Of a DNA stretch of 58,713 nucleotides, positions 49,086-57,767 are shown piece after piece; position 1 is the stretch's first letter; each line of letters starts with the position of its first letter. The notes beneath the pieces were generated by a model. The model searched no databases and was not told the origin of the DNA. It saw nothing but the letters and a program-made list of their open reading frames with translations. The DNA is from Cyclobacteriaceae bacterium (lineage in GTDB: Bacteria > Bacteroidota > Bacteroidia > Cytophagales > Cyclobacteriaceae), in the NCBI GenBank assembly GCA_025350305.1, contig JANXYC010000125.1:1-58713 (forward strand), in the 5' to 3' direction. A program made the position numbers and the translations under genes.

Positions 49086-49874
49086 TTAAGGCTTGAAATC
49101 AAAAATCGACACCTTCTTGACGGCAACTGCGAAAAGCCGATCGTCAGTCAGAAGCACAAAACGACATGGGATGGGGACGGGAAACATTCTGCGTTCATCG
49201 GTATAGAGATCGGTCAGGATAACCTGGTTGCCTTTGATAAAGTAAATTTCCTCTCCTAAGAAACTGAAATACCCGAGGTCATTTTCAACGATTGTCTTGA
49301 TGTGTTTTCCCAAACCGTTGAACATGTGGATGCCGGCATTCTTATCCAGCAGGAAAAGATAATTCTGATACTCGCGCATGTAGACGTAATCCGCCGGTTT
49401 CTTTAGTGATAGTTGCTTGATGCTTGTTTCAAATACAATACTGGTTGCCAGCAATTTTGTTTTCTTGAGGCTCAGATCAGCAGAATCGAGGATCCACAAT
49501 TCATGCAAAGCAGGGCACACCAACCAAGGGTGAATGGCGAACGAAGGATCAAGGAGATTCTCTGTAATTGTACTTAGGTCCGAAGAAAGATTTCCGTATA
49601 TATTGTCCTTTGCCAAATAATAAAACGACTGCGCTCCGTCGAGAGGATCAAACAACCTTGGTGGGACTTTAAAAACATGACTGCCAAATCTCTTTCCGTC
49701 CTTGTCATATTTCTGAACTTCTCCGGTTTTCAACACGATAAACAAATCACCCGACCTGTCTACACCCGCCCAGACAATTTCAGCAGTCGTTTCTATCGTG
49801 GTTGTTTTGCTTTGCGCCTGAAGGGTAACTACACCGAGGAAACCTAACCAAAGTGAGCAGCTTAGCAGTTTCAT
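49086..49874 (-). CDS. Exported hypothetical protein, propeller-like repeats
   Basis: A 262-residue protein with a signal peptide (about residues 1-21, ending LQAQ). The rest consists of recurring strands with aromatic residues of the type 'G-E-V-Q-K-Y-D-K-D-G-K' and 'ELWILDSADLSLKKTKL', reminiscent of NHL/WD-type beta propellers reading positions and values. No known family. Its ATG overlaps the stop of the LpxH-like gene (ATGA), so the two are coupled. This small gene may serve the outer membrane or lipid A step; that is inference. Confidence 0.6.
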   Translation of the reverse strand: MKLLSCSLWLGFLGVVTLQAQSKTTTIETTAEIVWAGVDRSGDLFIVLKTGEVQKYDKDGKRFGSHVFKVPPRLFDPLDGAQSFYYLAKDNIYGNLSSDLSTITENLLDPSFAIHPWLVCPALHELWILDSADLSLKKTKLLATSIVFETSIKQLSLKKPADYVYMREYQNYLFLLDKNAGIHMFNGLGKHIKTIVENDLGYFSFLGEEIYFIKGNQVILTDLYTDERRMFPVPIPCRFVLLTDDRLFAVAVKKVSIFDFKP

Positions 49875-50644
49875 AGTTCAAATGACTTTAGATCAAAAAT
49901 TTTGCCATCGTACACACCGTACGTCGAATGATGCACCCATTCTCCGGTATTAATGTAACGACTGCCTTCCGTCACCTTTAAGTCGAGTGAAAGATGACGG
50001 TGGCCGAAGACGTAGAAATCATGATGTTCCTTTTTCTCTTGTCCCTGACACCACAGAAATAAAAACTCCTTTTCTTCGCCCTTAAAATGTTCTTCCAGCT
50101 TTATATTATTAATCCGGCTTTGCCGACTCCAAAACTTAGCAATGCTCATTCCTAGATTCGGGTGGATGCGGGCGAAGAGCCATTGACAGATGCGGCTGTT
50201 AAAAAATGTTTTAAGGATTTTGTAGGATGTCTCTCCAGGCCCCAGGCCATCGCCATGTCCAACAATGAGTTTTTGGGGCCCCACTTGCAGTAAAATCGGT
50301 TCACGATATACCGGTATCCCTAACTCTTTCGGGAAATAATCAAACATCCACATGTCGTGGTTACCGGTAAAAAAATAAATGAAAATCCCGGCGTCGCGTA
50401 ACTCGGCCAGTTTTCCCTGCAGGCGTATAAATCCTTTTGGAATGGCGTGCTTGTATTCGAACCAAAAATCAAAAATGTCGCCCAACAAGTAAATCGTGTG
50501 GGCATCTCTCCGGATCAACTCCAGCCAGGCGATTATCTTTCGTTCACGTTCGAGGCTTGCCTCAGGACTGGGTACACCTAAATGAAAATCAGAAGCGAAG
50601 TAGATCTTTTTGGTTTCAGGAAGACTGATTTTCTCTTCTTTCAT
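49871..50644 (-). CDS. lpxH: UDP-2,3-diacylglucosamine pyrophosphatase-like metallophosphoesterase
   Basis: Hydrolyses UDP-2,3-diacylglucosamine to lipid X in lipid A synthesis at the inner membrane face. The 257-residue protein shows the calcineurin-like metal motifs in LpxH order: YFASDFHLGVP, YLLGDIFDFWFEY, FTGNHDMWMFDY, IVGHGDGLGPGE and YVFGHRHLSLDL. Bacteroidota LpxH proteins have this length and the extended YKHAIPKGFIRLQGKL helix. The start at 50644 fits. The next gene overlaps its stop by 4 bases. Confidence 0.88.
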   Translation of the reverse strand: MKEEKISLPETKKIYFASDFHLGVPSPEASLERERKIIAWLELIRRDAHTIYLLGDIFDFWFEYKHAIPKGFIRLQGKLAELRDAGIFIYFFTGNHDMWMFDYFPKELGIPVYREPILLQVGPQKLIVGHGDGLGPGETSYKILKTFFNSRICQWLFARIHPNLGMSIAKFWSRQSRINNIKLEEHFKGEEKEFLFLWCQGQEKKEHHDFYVFGHRHLSLDLKVTEGSRYINTGEWVHHSTYGVYDGKIFDLKSFEL

Positions 50645-50782
50645 TTTTTATTGAAGCCCAACAAAAGTACACGATTTTGAGTGAAGTTTTTTTCTGGAGT
50701 AATCTGCAATTTTTGCTACGGATGTCACGGATTACCACGAAAAAAAATGTTTAGAAAATTAATCTTTAATGTGAAGTTTGCT

Positions 50783-51150
50783 TCATCCAAAGTTCATCAG
50801 CAAACCAATCTTACAACTAGTCCTACTTTGTCATATTTAGATTTTTGGGGTCACAACGAGCACGAAGATGACACAACGAGTACGACGAAACAGAGCCAAT
50901 GATCCGTTGGATCTCGATTTCGTAGTGCTCGTAGTGGTTCGTTGTGTTCTTCTTGACCATACTTCTGATTCGCTCTTCGTGCTGCAACCTTATGCTACTC
51001 AATAGATTGCCTAACTTGACAAAGTAGGACTAGCCTTGAGATAGTTAATTGTCTGTGCGATCTGATCATCTGCCAGGCCAAACTCAACTGCCTTTACTTC
51101 AAATATTATTTTATCATAAGTTTCCAAAAAAAATCCGGCTATTATAAACA
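50783..51150 (-). pseudogene. GxxExxY-family gene, truncated and split by an inserted element
   Basis: On the minus strand, the part from about 51150 to 51030 reads FFLETYDKIIFEVKAVEF, then DDQIAQTINYLKAS. After the inserted element the frame resumes at 50816 with CKIGLLMNFG and a stop at 50783. Joining the two parts across one CTAG gives NYLKASCKIGLLMNFG with no frame change, the standard C-terminus of GxxExxY proteins (PD-(D/E)XK-like, usually about 125 residues). The N-terminal half, with the GxxExxY motif itself, is missing, and the relic runs into the ftsH terminator. Two separate events are thus recorded: truncation and insertion. Confidence 0.8.
50817..51033. mobile_element. 209-bp inverted-repeat element with CTAG target duplication
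   Basis: Terminal inverted repeats TCCTACTTTGTCA (50821-50833) and TGACAAAGTAGGA (51017-51029) are perfect over 13 bases. CTAG flanks both ends (50817-50820 and 51030-51033). The interior is an imperfect hairpin of AACGAGCACGAAG/CGTAGTGCTCGTAG words without coding capacity. It splits a GxxExxY relic, and excision with one CTAG restores that frame. It is a MITE-like, non-autonomous element. YTAR-type targets such as CTAG are known for IS5-group and IS701-family elements. Confidence 0.85.
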
Positions 51151-51183
51151 AAAAAGTCAGGCACCCTAATCAAAGTGCCTGAC
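51150..51183 (-). terminator. Terminator of the ftsH transcript
   Basis: On the minus strand GTCAGGCAC / GTGCCTGAC makes a perfect 9-bp stem with a 10-base loop, followed by TTTTTTG. It lies 25 bases after the ftsH stop. Confidence 0.9.
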
Positions 51184-51207
51184 CTGTGTTCAAAATTCCT
51201 AAATCTC

Positions 51208-53283
51208 TTAACTCCCAATCGGTAAGTCCGAAGGAATATCCGACGGTTCGGTAAGGGGCTCTTTTTTGGCCTGCTCCCGTTTAGCTTCTTCTCGTTTGGC
51301 CTCTTCTTTCTTTTCTTCCTGGCCGTTGGTGTACTTCTCGTAATTCGTCAGGCTGCTGAAGGGTCGTTTGCCGATCAGTCGCTCAAGGTCAGTTTGAAAA
51401 AGAATTTCTTTCTCCAGCAATTCTTTAGCAATGATTTCCAGCTTATCGCGGTGATCATTCAAAAGTTTCTTGGTGCGCTGATAACAAAAGTCTATCAATG
51501 ACTTGACCTCTTTATCGATCTTCTCAGCGGTAGCATCAGAATACGGCTTCTGAAAATTGTATTCTGATTGCTTACTGTCGTAAAAGGAAATATTTCCAAT
51601 CTCTTTGTTCATACCATAGACGGTCACAATGCTGTAGGCCATCTTGGTGGTGCGTTCGAGGTCACTCAAGGCCCCGGTGGAAATTTTATTGAAAACAATG
51701 TCTTCCGCCACGCGTCCTCCGAAGGACATACACATCTCATCAATCAGCTGATCGGTCTGATAGAGGAATTGTTCTTTTGGTAAATATTGAGCATACCCGA
51801 GTGCTGCAATACCACGGGGGACGATGCTAACTTTAACCAATGGATCTGCGTGCTCCAGATACCAACCTGCCACAGCATGACCGGACTCATGATAGGCCAC
51901 GATTTTCTTTTCTTCCGGAGAGATGATCTTATTTTTCTTCTCAAGACCTCCAATCACGCGGTCAATCGCATCATGGAAATCCTTCATTTCAACTTCCTTC
52001 TTTTCCTTGCGGGCCGCGATAAGCGCGGCTTCATTACATACGTTCGCAATTTCTGCCCCGGCAAAACCAGGAGTTTGCGCCGCTAATTTTTTTGTATCAA
52101 CTTCTTTTGAAAGTTTGATCGGTTTCAGGTGAACTTTGAAGATAGCCTCACGCCCGATAATATCCGGTTTATCAATGCTGATCTGACGATCGAAGCGGCC
52201 AGGACGGAGCAGGGCAGAATCAAGAACGTCCGGGCGGTTCGTTGCCGCGAGAATAATTACTCCGCTGTCGGTAGCGAAACCATCCATCTCTACGAGCAAG
52301 GAGTTCAATGTATTTTCACGCTCATCGTTGGCACCGGGCACCTGACCTCTTCCTCGTGAGCGGCCAATGGCGTCAATTTCATCGATGAAAATTATACAAG
52401 GGGCTTTTTCTTTTGCTTGCTTGAATAAGTCGCGAACACGCGCCGCACCCACGCCCACAAACATTTCCACAAAATCAGAGCCGGAAAGCGAGAAGAATGG
52501 TACGCCGGCTTCTCCTGCTACCGCTTTTGCCAATAGCGTTTTTCCTGTGCCGGGGGGTCCAACCAGCAACGCACCTTTCGGAATTTTACCACCCAATTTT
52601 GTGAACTTGCCCGGATTCTTCAAGAATTCTACAATCTCCATGATTTCTTCCTTCGCCTCGTCCAGTCCGGCGGCATCTTCAAATGTGATTTTTACTTTAC
52701 TTTCTGCATCAAATAGTGCTGCTTTCGATTTTCCAATATTAAAAATCTGTCCTCCGGGACCACCGCCACCGGTCATCCTGCGCATCAGCATCCAAAATCC
52801 AAATAGCAGCAGAAACAGGAACCCCCATTGAACCAGTACACCGGTTAGATCACTTCGTTCTTCGTATTTAAGATCAACGCGCTGGTCACGGGGAACGCGT
52901 TCACTGATTTCTTTATAGTACCGGTCGAATTGATCAATAGAGCCGATCTTTATTTTATAATGCGGTCCATTGGAGTTGAGCCCTCCTAAAGGGCTGCTAT
53001 TGCGCTCCAACTCTTGCTTGTACTTGGCATTTTGAAGCGCTTCAGGCTTAAGGGTGATCTCCACCTGCTCTTCATTCTTCACCAGGACTAATTTCTTAAT
53101 GTCGCGGCTCTGCACCATGTCCTCAAACCTGCTCGACTGAATCTCTACCAAATCGCCGGTTTGTTTAAAGAGGGACACGCCCAAAATCACCGCTACCAAT
53201 CCAAGGATGATCCAAATCTGATAGTTGGGACGTGGCGTGCGGGGAGGTATAATTTTATTTTCTCTTTTGTCTTTGTCAGCCAT
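51208..53283 (-). CDS. ftsH: ATP-dependent zinc metalloprotease FtsH
   Basis: A membrane-anchored hexameric protease that degrades damaged membrane and short-lived cytoplasmic proteins. The 691-residue protein has membrane segments at about 22-42 and 147-166, enclosing a periplasmic domain. The AAA ATPase follows (Walker [16 protein letters not shown] about 243; Walker [16 protein letters not shown]; arginine fingers in [11 protein letters not shown]). The zinc site HESGH (about 463) has its third ligand further on. A charged C-terminal tail of [17 protein letters not shown] repeats ends the protein. It follows rsfS by 64 bases on the same strand and ends at a strong terminator. Confidence 0.97.
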   Translation of the reverse strand: MADKDKRENKIIPPRTPRPNYQIWIILGLVAVILGVSLFKQTGDLVEIQSSRFEDMVQSRDIKKLVLVKNEEQVEITLKPEALQNAKYKQELERNSSPLGGLNSNGPHYKIKIGSIDQFDRYYKEISERVPRDQRVDLKYEERSDLTGVLVQWGFLFLLLFGFWMLMRRMTGGGGPGGQIFNIGKSKAALFDAESKVKITFEDAAGLDEAKEEIMEIVEFLKNPGKFTKLGGKIPKGALLVGPPGTGKTLLAKAVAGEAGVPFFSLSGSDFVEMFVGVGAARVRDLFKQAKEKAPCIIFIDEIDAIGRSRGRGQVPGANDERENTLNSLLVEMDGFATDSGVIILAATNRPDVLDSALLRPGRFDRQISIDKPDIIGREAIFKVHLKPIKLSKEVDTKKLAAQTPGFAGAEIANVCNEAALIAARKEKKEVEMKDFHDAIDRVIGGLEKKNKIISPEEKKIVAYHESGHAVAGWYLEHADPLVKVSIVPRGIAALGYAQYLPKEQFLYQTDQLIDEMCMSFGGRVAEDIVFNKISTGALSDLERTTKMAYSIVTVYGMNKEIGNISFYDSKQSEYNFQKPYSDATAEKIDKEVKSLIDFCYQRTKKLLNDHRDKLEIIAKELLEKEILFQTDLERLIGKRPFSSLTNYEKYTNGQEEKKEEAKREEAKREQAKKEPLTEPSDIPSDLPIGS

Positions 53284-53347
53284 TCTCTTTTTTCCAGCTT
53301 AAATATTTACAATCACTATCAATAACGTACTCATTCCCAATTAGTTC

Positions 53348-53719
53348 CTATTCTTCAATCTCTATTATGTCCGCATCTCCCCACAGTTTCTCAAGCGCGT
53401 AAAAACTTCTGCGGTCTTTCTTGAAAATGTGCGCCACCACATTGGTGTAGTCGAGAAGCATCCACTCTTTATTGCTTTTGCCTTCCGTATGCCATGGATC
53501 TTCTTTCAGCCCTTTATTCACCTCTTCATCGATTGAATCGGCAATGGCATCCAGCTGTTTATCGGAGTTTCCGGAGCAAATCACGAAGAAATCGGCTACG
53601 GCATTCCGTACTTTTCGGAGATCCATCACCACAATATCAATGGCCTTTTTCTCCTGCATCCCCTTTACAACTAACTGACTTAATTTTTCGGCGTTCTCAA
53701 CCTTCCTTCTCTTGGCCAT
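53348..53719 (-). CDS. rsfS: Ribosomal silencing factor RsfS
   Basis: Binds protein L14 (uL14) of the large ribosomal subunit and blocks joining of subunits under starvation. The 123-residue protein contains KKAIDIVVMDLRKV, VADFFVICSGNSDKQLDAIADSI, then DPWHTEGKSNKEWMLLDYTNVVAHIFKKDRRSFYALEKLWGDA, the full RsfS/Iojap signature. It is located between birA (divergent) and ftsH (same strand), the usual order in this phylum. Confidence 0.96.
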   Translation of the reverse strand: MAKRRKVENAEKLSQLVVKGMQEKKAIDIVVMDLRKVRNAVADFFVICSGNSDKQLDAIADSIDEEVNKGLKEDPWHTEGKSNKEWMLLDYTNVVAHIFKKDRRSFYALEKLWGDADIIEIEE

Positions 53720-53770
53720 TCACTATCTTCGGTTGGTGGATAAACAACCTGCAAAACTAACTAAAATACC

Positions 53771-54529
53771 TTGTATAAAATCCCTGCCAAGACCCTTTTC
53801 ATCGGGCAAAAACTGATTTACGTGCCAGAATGTCGCTCCACGAATTCTTTATTAAATGAATTAAACGACCAATCGCAGTTGCCGGAAGGCACCGTGCTCA
53901 TTACTAACTGGCAAATTGCTGGTCGCGGTCAGCGTGGCAATAGCTGGGAAGCGGAACCAGGGATGAATCTCACGTTTTCCATTTTACTCAAGCCCAGGTT
54001 TCTGGAGGCAAAAGATCAATTTCAACTGAATATGGCCGTATCAATGGCGATTGCTGATGCTTTGAAGTCTATTACAGCTCAACCGATAAAGCTAAAATGG
54101 CCCAACGATATCATGATTGTCGATAAAAAAATCGGGGGAATCCTCATTGAGAGCCAACTTCAAGGCACCTCACTTTCATGTTCTATCGTGGGAATCGGGG
54201 TGAATATTAACCAGGAAAAATTTTCTTATCCAGGTGCTTCATCGTTGTCCAATTTCACCGGTAGCTCGGCCAATCTGGATGACCTTCTCCAGAGGCTCCT
54301 TGAAACAATAGAATATGCCTATTTGGATTTACGCGCCGGCAAGGCATCAGCATTAAAACAACGTTACCTGGCATCCTTGTACAAGTTCAAAGAGCCCCAT
54401 CAGTTTGAATCAAGCGGAGAGAAATTTACCGGGTCCATCCACGATGTCGATGAGAATGGGAGGCTCTGTGTCAAGTCCGGGGAAAGCACGAGGCTGTTTT
54501 CGTTTAGGGAAGTAAAATTTTTAAGCTGA
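53771..54529 (+). CDS. birA: Biotin--protein ligase, group I (no DNA-binding domain)
   Basis: Activates biotin as biotinyl-AMP and attaches it to the carrier lysine of carboxylases. The 252-residue enzyme has VPECRSTNSLLNEL, the nucleotide/biotin loop NWQIAGRGQRGNSWEAEPGMNLTFSI (GRGxxGN/RxW), KLKWPNDIMIVDKKIGGILIE (catalytic Lys) and IVGIGVNIN. It ends in a C-terminal SH3-like domain. No N-terminal helix-turn-helix, so it is not a repressor. The start is TTG 53771, which gives the conserved YKIPAKTLFIGQKL beginning; no ATG is suitably placed. Confidence 0.94.
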   Translation: MYKIPAKTLFIGQKLIYVPECRSTNSLLNELNDQSQLPEGTVLITNWQIAGRGQRGNSWEAEPGMNLTFSILLKPRFLEAKDQFQLNMAVSMAIADALKSITAQPIKLKWPNDIMIVDKKIGGILIESQLQGTSLSCSIVGIGVNINQEKFSYPGASSLSNFTGSSANLDDLLQRLLETIEYAYLDLRAGKASALKQRYLASLYKFKEPHQFESSGEKFTGSIHDVDENGRLCVKSGESTRLFSFREVKFLS

Positions 54530-54637
54530 AATTTTATCACAGTTTCTGACCGCAGGTTTTCGGGTCAGACTGTTTTTGTAATAAAATTGATTGTAAAAGC
54601 ATAAAACCACTATATTCATACCTCAAAATAAACCGTC

Positions 54638-56341
54638 ATGAATTTAAACATTGAATTGCAAAAGAATAACTCATTCGATGCCATCGTGGTAGGTACCGGG
54701 ATCAGTGGGGGTTGGGCAGCGAAAGAGCTCACGGAAAAGGGATTGAAAACACTTGTCCTGGAGCGTGGTCGGATGGTCAAGCACCCTGATTACCCCACGG
54801 CAACAAAAGACCCCTGGGAATTTCCGAACAGTGACAGGCCGACGCAAGAGGATTTGCGAAAACAAGGTGTTCAAAATCGTACTGGTTATACCGTTCGTCC
54901 TTCTACCAAGCACTGGTTTGTTGATGATCTGGAAAATCCTTACAGCGAAACAAAACGTTTTGATTGGATTCGTGGATACCACGTGGGTGGGCGCTCGATC
55001 ACATGGGGTCGTCAAAGTTATCGGTTAGGTGATATGGATTTTGAAGCCAATGCCAAAGATGGTATAGCAGTAGACTGGCCGGTGAGGTATAAAGAAATAG
55101 CGCCGTGGTACGATTACGTTGAATCATATATTGGTGTAAGCGGACAAAATGAAGGATTGCCACAACTTCCTGATGGGAAATTCCTGCCTCCCATGGAGTT
55201 GACTTGCGCAGAACTGGGTCTAAAAAAATCCATGAGTGAAAAATTTGGACGGGCACTCACCATTGGTCGTACTGCCCACCTCACCGCTCCATTAGCGCAC
55301 AGCCCTCAGCGGGGTACGTGTCAATACCGTGACCTTTGTAGCCGTGGCTGCCCGTACGGCGCTTACTTCAGCAGTCTTTCGTCGACATTGGTGGCAGCCG
55401 AGAAGACCGGAAATATGACGCTGCGCCCTAACTCCATTGTACATGAATTGATTTATGATAAAGATAAAGGAAGAGCGACCGGTGTAAAAATTCAGGATGC
55501 TGAAACGGGCGAGCAGACAGAGTTTTACGCCAATGTGATTTTTCTTTGTGCTTCCACGTTTGGATCGACATTTATTTTACTCAACTCAATATCCGACCGT
55601 TTTCCAAATGGCTTGGGCAATGACAGCGGTGAGCTTGGTTGTAATATTATGGACCACCACCTGAATGCAGGTGCAGGAGGGGAGATAATAGGGATGGAAG
55701 ACAAATACCGCTCAGGAAGAAGGGCCAATGGCTTTTACATTCCACGCTATCGGAACGTTGGCAAAGACAAGCGTGAGTATTTACGGGGCTTTGGTTATCA
55801 GGGTGGCGGGAGCCGACAGGGCTGGTCAAGAATGGTTGCCGAATATAGCATCGGGAAAGAATTGAAGGATGCTGTTACTACACCAGGTATTTGGACTTTA
55901 GGCATGGGTGGATTTGGAGAATTTCTTCCTTACCATGAAAACAAGGTCACCCTTAATAAAGACAAAAAAGATAAGTATGGGATGCCAACACTCAACTTTG
56001 ATGTCGAACTCAAAGAGAACGAGTACAGAATGCGCAAAGACATGGTGGCGGATGCAGTTCAAATGCTGGAGGCAGCAGGTGTGAAGAACATAAAACAACA
56101 GGACAACCCCGGTGGGCCTGGTCTTGGCATTCACGAAATGGGAACAGCCAGGATGGGTAAAGACCCAAAGACTTCTGTGTTGAATAAGAACAACCAGTTG
56201 CACGCATGTAAGAATGTTTTTGTAACCGATGGATCGTTCATGACCTCTGCGGCCTGTGTAAACCCTTCCCTTACGTACATGGCATTTACGGCCCGGGCGG
56301 TTGACTTCGCCGTGAAAGAATCAAAAAAGGGGAACCTCTAA
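54638..56341 (+). CDS. GMC-family FAD oxidoreductase
   Basis: A 567-residue flavoenzyme of the glucose-methanol-choline superfamily, in the branch that works with a 'gluconate 2-dehydrogenase subunit 3'-type small subunit. FAD-binding motif IVVGTGISGGWAAKELTEKG spans about residues 14-33. A cysteine cluster CQYRDLCSRGCPYGAYF (about 228-244) is typical of this branch. The C-terminal catalytic domain includes GIHEMGTARMGKDPKT and FVTDGSFMTSAACVNPSLTYMA (active-site His and Asn). It has no signal peptide of its own, and may ride with the Tat-like partner encoded 19 bases downstream. It probably oxidises a sugar or glycoside at the periplasm; the 3-dehydrogenase activity of relatives makes that attractive but unproven. 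Confidence 0.88.
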   Translation: MNLNIELQKNNSFDAIVVGTGISGGWAAKELTEKGLKTLVLERGRMVKHPDYPTATKDPWEFPNSDRPTQEDLRKQGVQNRTGYTVRPSTKHWFVDDLENPYSETKRFDWIRGYHVGGRSITWGRQSYRLGDMDFEANAKDGIAVDWPVRYKEIAPWYDYVESYIGVSGQNEGLPQLPDGKFLPPMELTCAELGLKKSMSEKFGRALTIGRTAHLTAPLAHSPQRGTCQYRDLCSRGCPYGAYFSSLSSTLVAAEKTGNMTLRPNSIVHELIYDKDKGRATGVKIQDAETGEQTEFYANVIFLCASTFGSTFILLNSISDRFPNGLGNDSGELGCNIMDHHLNAGAGGEIIGMEDKYRSGRRANGFYIPRYRNVGKDKREYLRGFGYQGGGSRQGWSRMVAEYSIGKELKDAVTTPGIWTLGMGGFGEFLPYHENKVTLNKDKKDKYGMPTLNFDVELKENEYRMRKDMVADAVQMLEAAGVKNIKQQDNPGGPGLGIHEMGTARMGKDPKTSVLNKNNQLHACKNVFVTDGSFMTSAACVNPSLTYMAFTARAVDFAVKESKKGNL

Positions 56342-56360
56342 ACCTGAAAAATTTAAGACT

Positions 56361-57125
56361 ATGAACAGACGAGAAGCACTACAGCGCGCAGGTCTTGTAC
56401 TTGGATATGCGGTTTCAGCACCTGTACTGGCGGGTATCATGAAGGGATGCAAGGCTGCACCGGAACTAACCTACAAGCCGGATTTCTTCACAGCCGATCA
56501 GGCTCGGATCGTGAGTGAAGTGGCAGAGACTATTATCCCAAAAACCGACACGCCGGGAGCAAAGGAAGCTGGAATCCCTGGTTTTATTGATAAGATTCTA
56601 AAAGAGTGTTACAAAAAGGAAGATCAAAAACGCTTCCTGGCAGGTCTAAAATCTTTTGATGAGGAAGCGAAGAAAGTGTACGGTGATTCATTTCTTGATT
56701 TAGATCCGGCCAAGCAATTCGAATTTATTAAAACCATAAATAAAGAAGCCGTCGATGGCATGAAGGAATTCGGCACTATCAAACGGAAGTTGATGGGCAA
56801 GAAGTACACCGAACCTTTTGCTTCTGAAATCAGCAAGGAATACGGTACACCGGAAACAACGCCCGCTACCGACAGCACCCGATTGATTGCCTACTTCGGT
56901 ACAGGGAATTTCAATATCGGGGTGGATAATGAAACGAACCAGATCATGGAAGTATTCAGGAAACCGGATGGTCGCCAGTTTCTCTTAACGGCAAAAGAAC
57001 TTACCATCGTTGGGTTCTTCACATCGGAACCTGGAGCTACAAAAGTATTGCAGTACGAGGCAGTGCCCGGTGCATTTCACGGATGTGTGCCACTGGCGGA
57101 GGTGGGGAAGACGTGGGCGACTTGA
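56361..57125 (+). CDS. Gluconate 2-dehydrogenase subunit 3-family protein
   Basis: The 254-residue small partner of the preceding flavoenzyme. The N-terminus MNRREALQRAGLVLGYAVSA resembles a Tat signal (R-R then hydrophobic core). A cysteine in MKGCKAAP may be a lipidation site. The conserved domain follows: DQARIVSEVAETIIPKTDTPGAKEAGIPGFIDKIL, then FDEEAKKVYG. C-terminal VGFFTSEPGATKVLQYEAVPGAFHGCVPL is also characteristic. Co-transcribed with the GMC gene. The complex is likely exported folded with FAD bound. Confidence 0.88.
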   Translation: MNRREALQRAGLVLGYAVSAPVLAGIMKGCKAAPELTYKPDFFTADQARIVSEVAETIIPKTDTPGAKEAGIPGFIDKILKECYKKEDQKRFLAGLKSFDEEAKKVYGDSFLDLDPAKQFEFIKTINKEAVDGMKEFGTIKRKLMGKKYTEPFASEISKEYGTPETTPATDSTRLIAYFGTGNFNIGVDNETNQIMEVFRKPDGRQFLLTAKELTIVGFFTSEPGATKVLQYEAVPGAFHGCVPLAEVGKTWAT

Positions 57126-57143
57126 GCATTGGCATTCAGTTGT

Positions 57144-57219
57144 TTAGCTTTTGGCCGTTGGGTATTGGCTTGGTTGCGAACCACGTTCAAACTATCGCCA
57201 GCTAAAGGCCAAAAGCTAA
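57144..57219. repeat. Inverted repeat TTAGCTTTTGGCC / GGCCAAAAGCTAA
   Basis: A perfect 13-bp inverted repeat (57144-57156 and 57207-57219) with GGCATTCAG, GGGTATTGGC and ACGGCTAACAG words around it. It lies between convergent genes and could end transcription from both sides; also a member of the word-repeat class. Confidence 0.75.
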
Positions 57220-57237
57220 CGGCTAACAGCCCTCTCG

Positions 57238-57765
57238 TCACACGTGCGCACCGGCTCGTCGTTGAAAAAAAGGTTTCAACACAGTCTTGTCCAGCACAAG
57301 AAAGGCCAGCACCAGATTTAATCCGACAATGATATTAATGACCAGCTTTCCGTTGATGGATATAGCGGGAAGGGATTGCTGAAAATATTTTTTTACGGGC
57401 GATACCTGATCCAGTGAAACCACACCCTGGACCTGATCAAAGATTCCCGCGCTGATCATGACCACAAGAATCCCGGCTGCAACCATCACTCCAACCAGCA
57501 AGAGCAGTCCATTTCGGGGTGACAAGGCAGATGGAAATGACACCGCGTGAAGATTTTGCATGACTCTGTTGACAAACGCAGGTGACGGTGACTCCAGTTT
57601 TGCATGGGCTAATACCCGGTGTACCGCCCGCAGGGTTTCCAGCCTTGCTTGTAGGGAAGATGAATTTTCTAATTCTTTCTTCAACTGCTGAAGCGTTGCC
57701 CCTTCTAATTTTCCGTCCAGGTAATCCAGTAATCGATCATCTACTGTTGTTGGGATCTTTTCCAT
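57238..57765 (-). CDS. Membrane anti-sigma-like protein
   Basis: A 175-residue protein two bases after the ECF sigma gene on the same strand, so very likely its regulator. The cytoplasmic N-terminal part (VDDRLLDYLDGKLEGATLQQLKKEL) is the anti-sigma 'D-x-L-L-x-Y-L-D-G-x-L' region, which here lacks zinc-binding Cys and His. Hydrophobic segments lie at about 87-108 and 140-160, giving two membrane helices. The short C-terminal tail is basic (RRAGAHV). There is no large periplasmic domain, so the signal must be sensed in the membrane or by another protein. Confidence 0.78.
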   Translation of the reverse strand: MEKIPTTVDDRLLDYLDGKLEGATLQQLKKELENSSSLQARLETLRAVHRVLAHAKLESPSPAFVNRVMQNLHAVSFPSALSPRNGLLLLVGVMVAAGILVVMISAGIFDQVQGVVSLDQVSPVKKYFQQSLPAISINGKLVINIIVGLNLVLAFLVLDKTVLKPFFQRRAGAHV

Positions 57766-57767
57766 AA

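Noticed and set aside
54638-57125. Cellulose or choline dehydrogenase operon
   Set aside because: The cysteine cluster and the subunit-3 partner place it in the gluconate-2-dehydrogenase-like branch; the substrate cannot be named.
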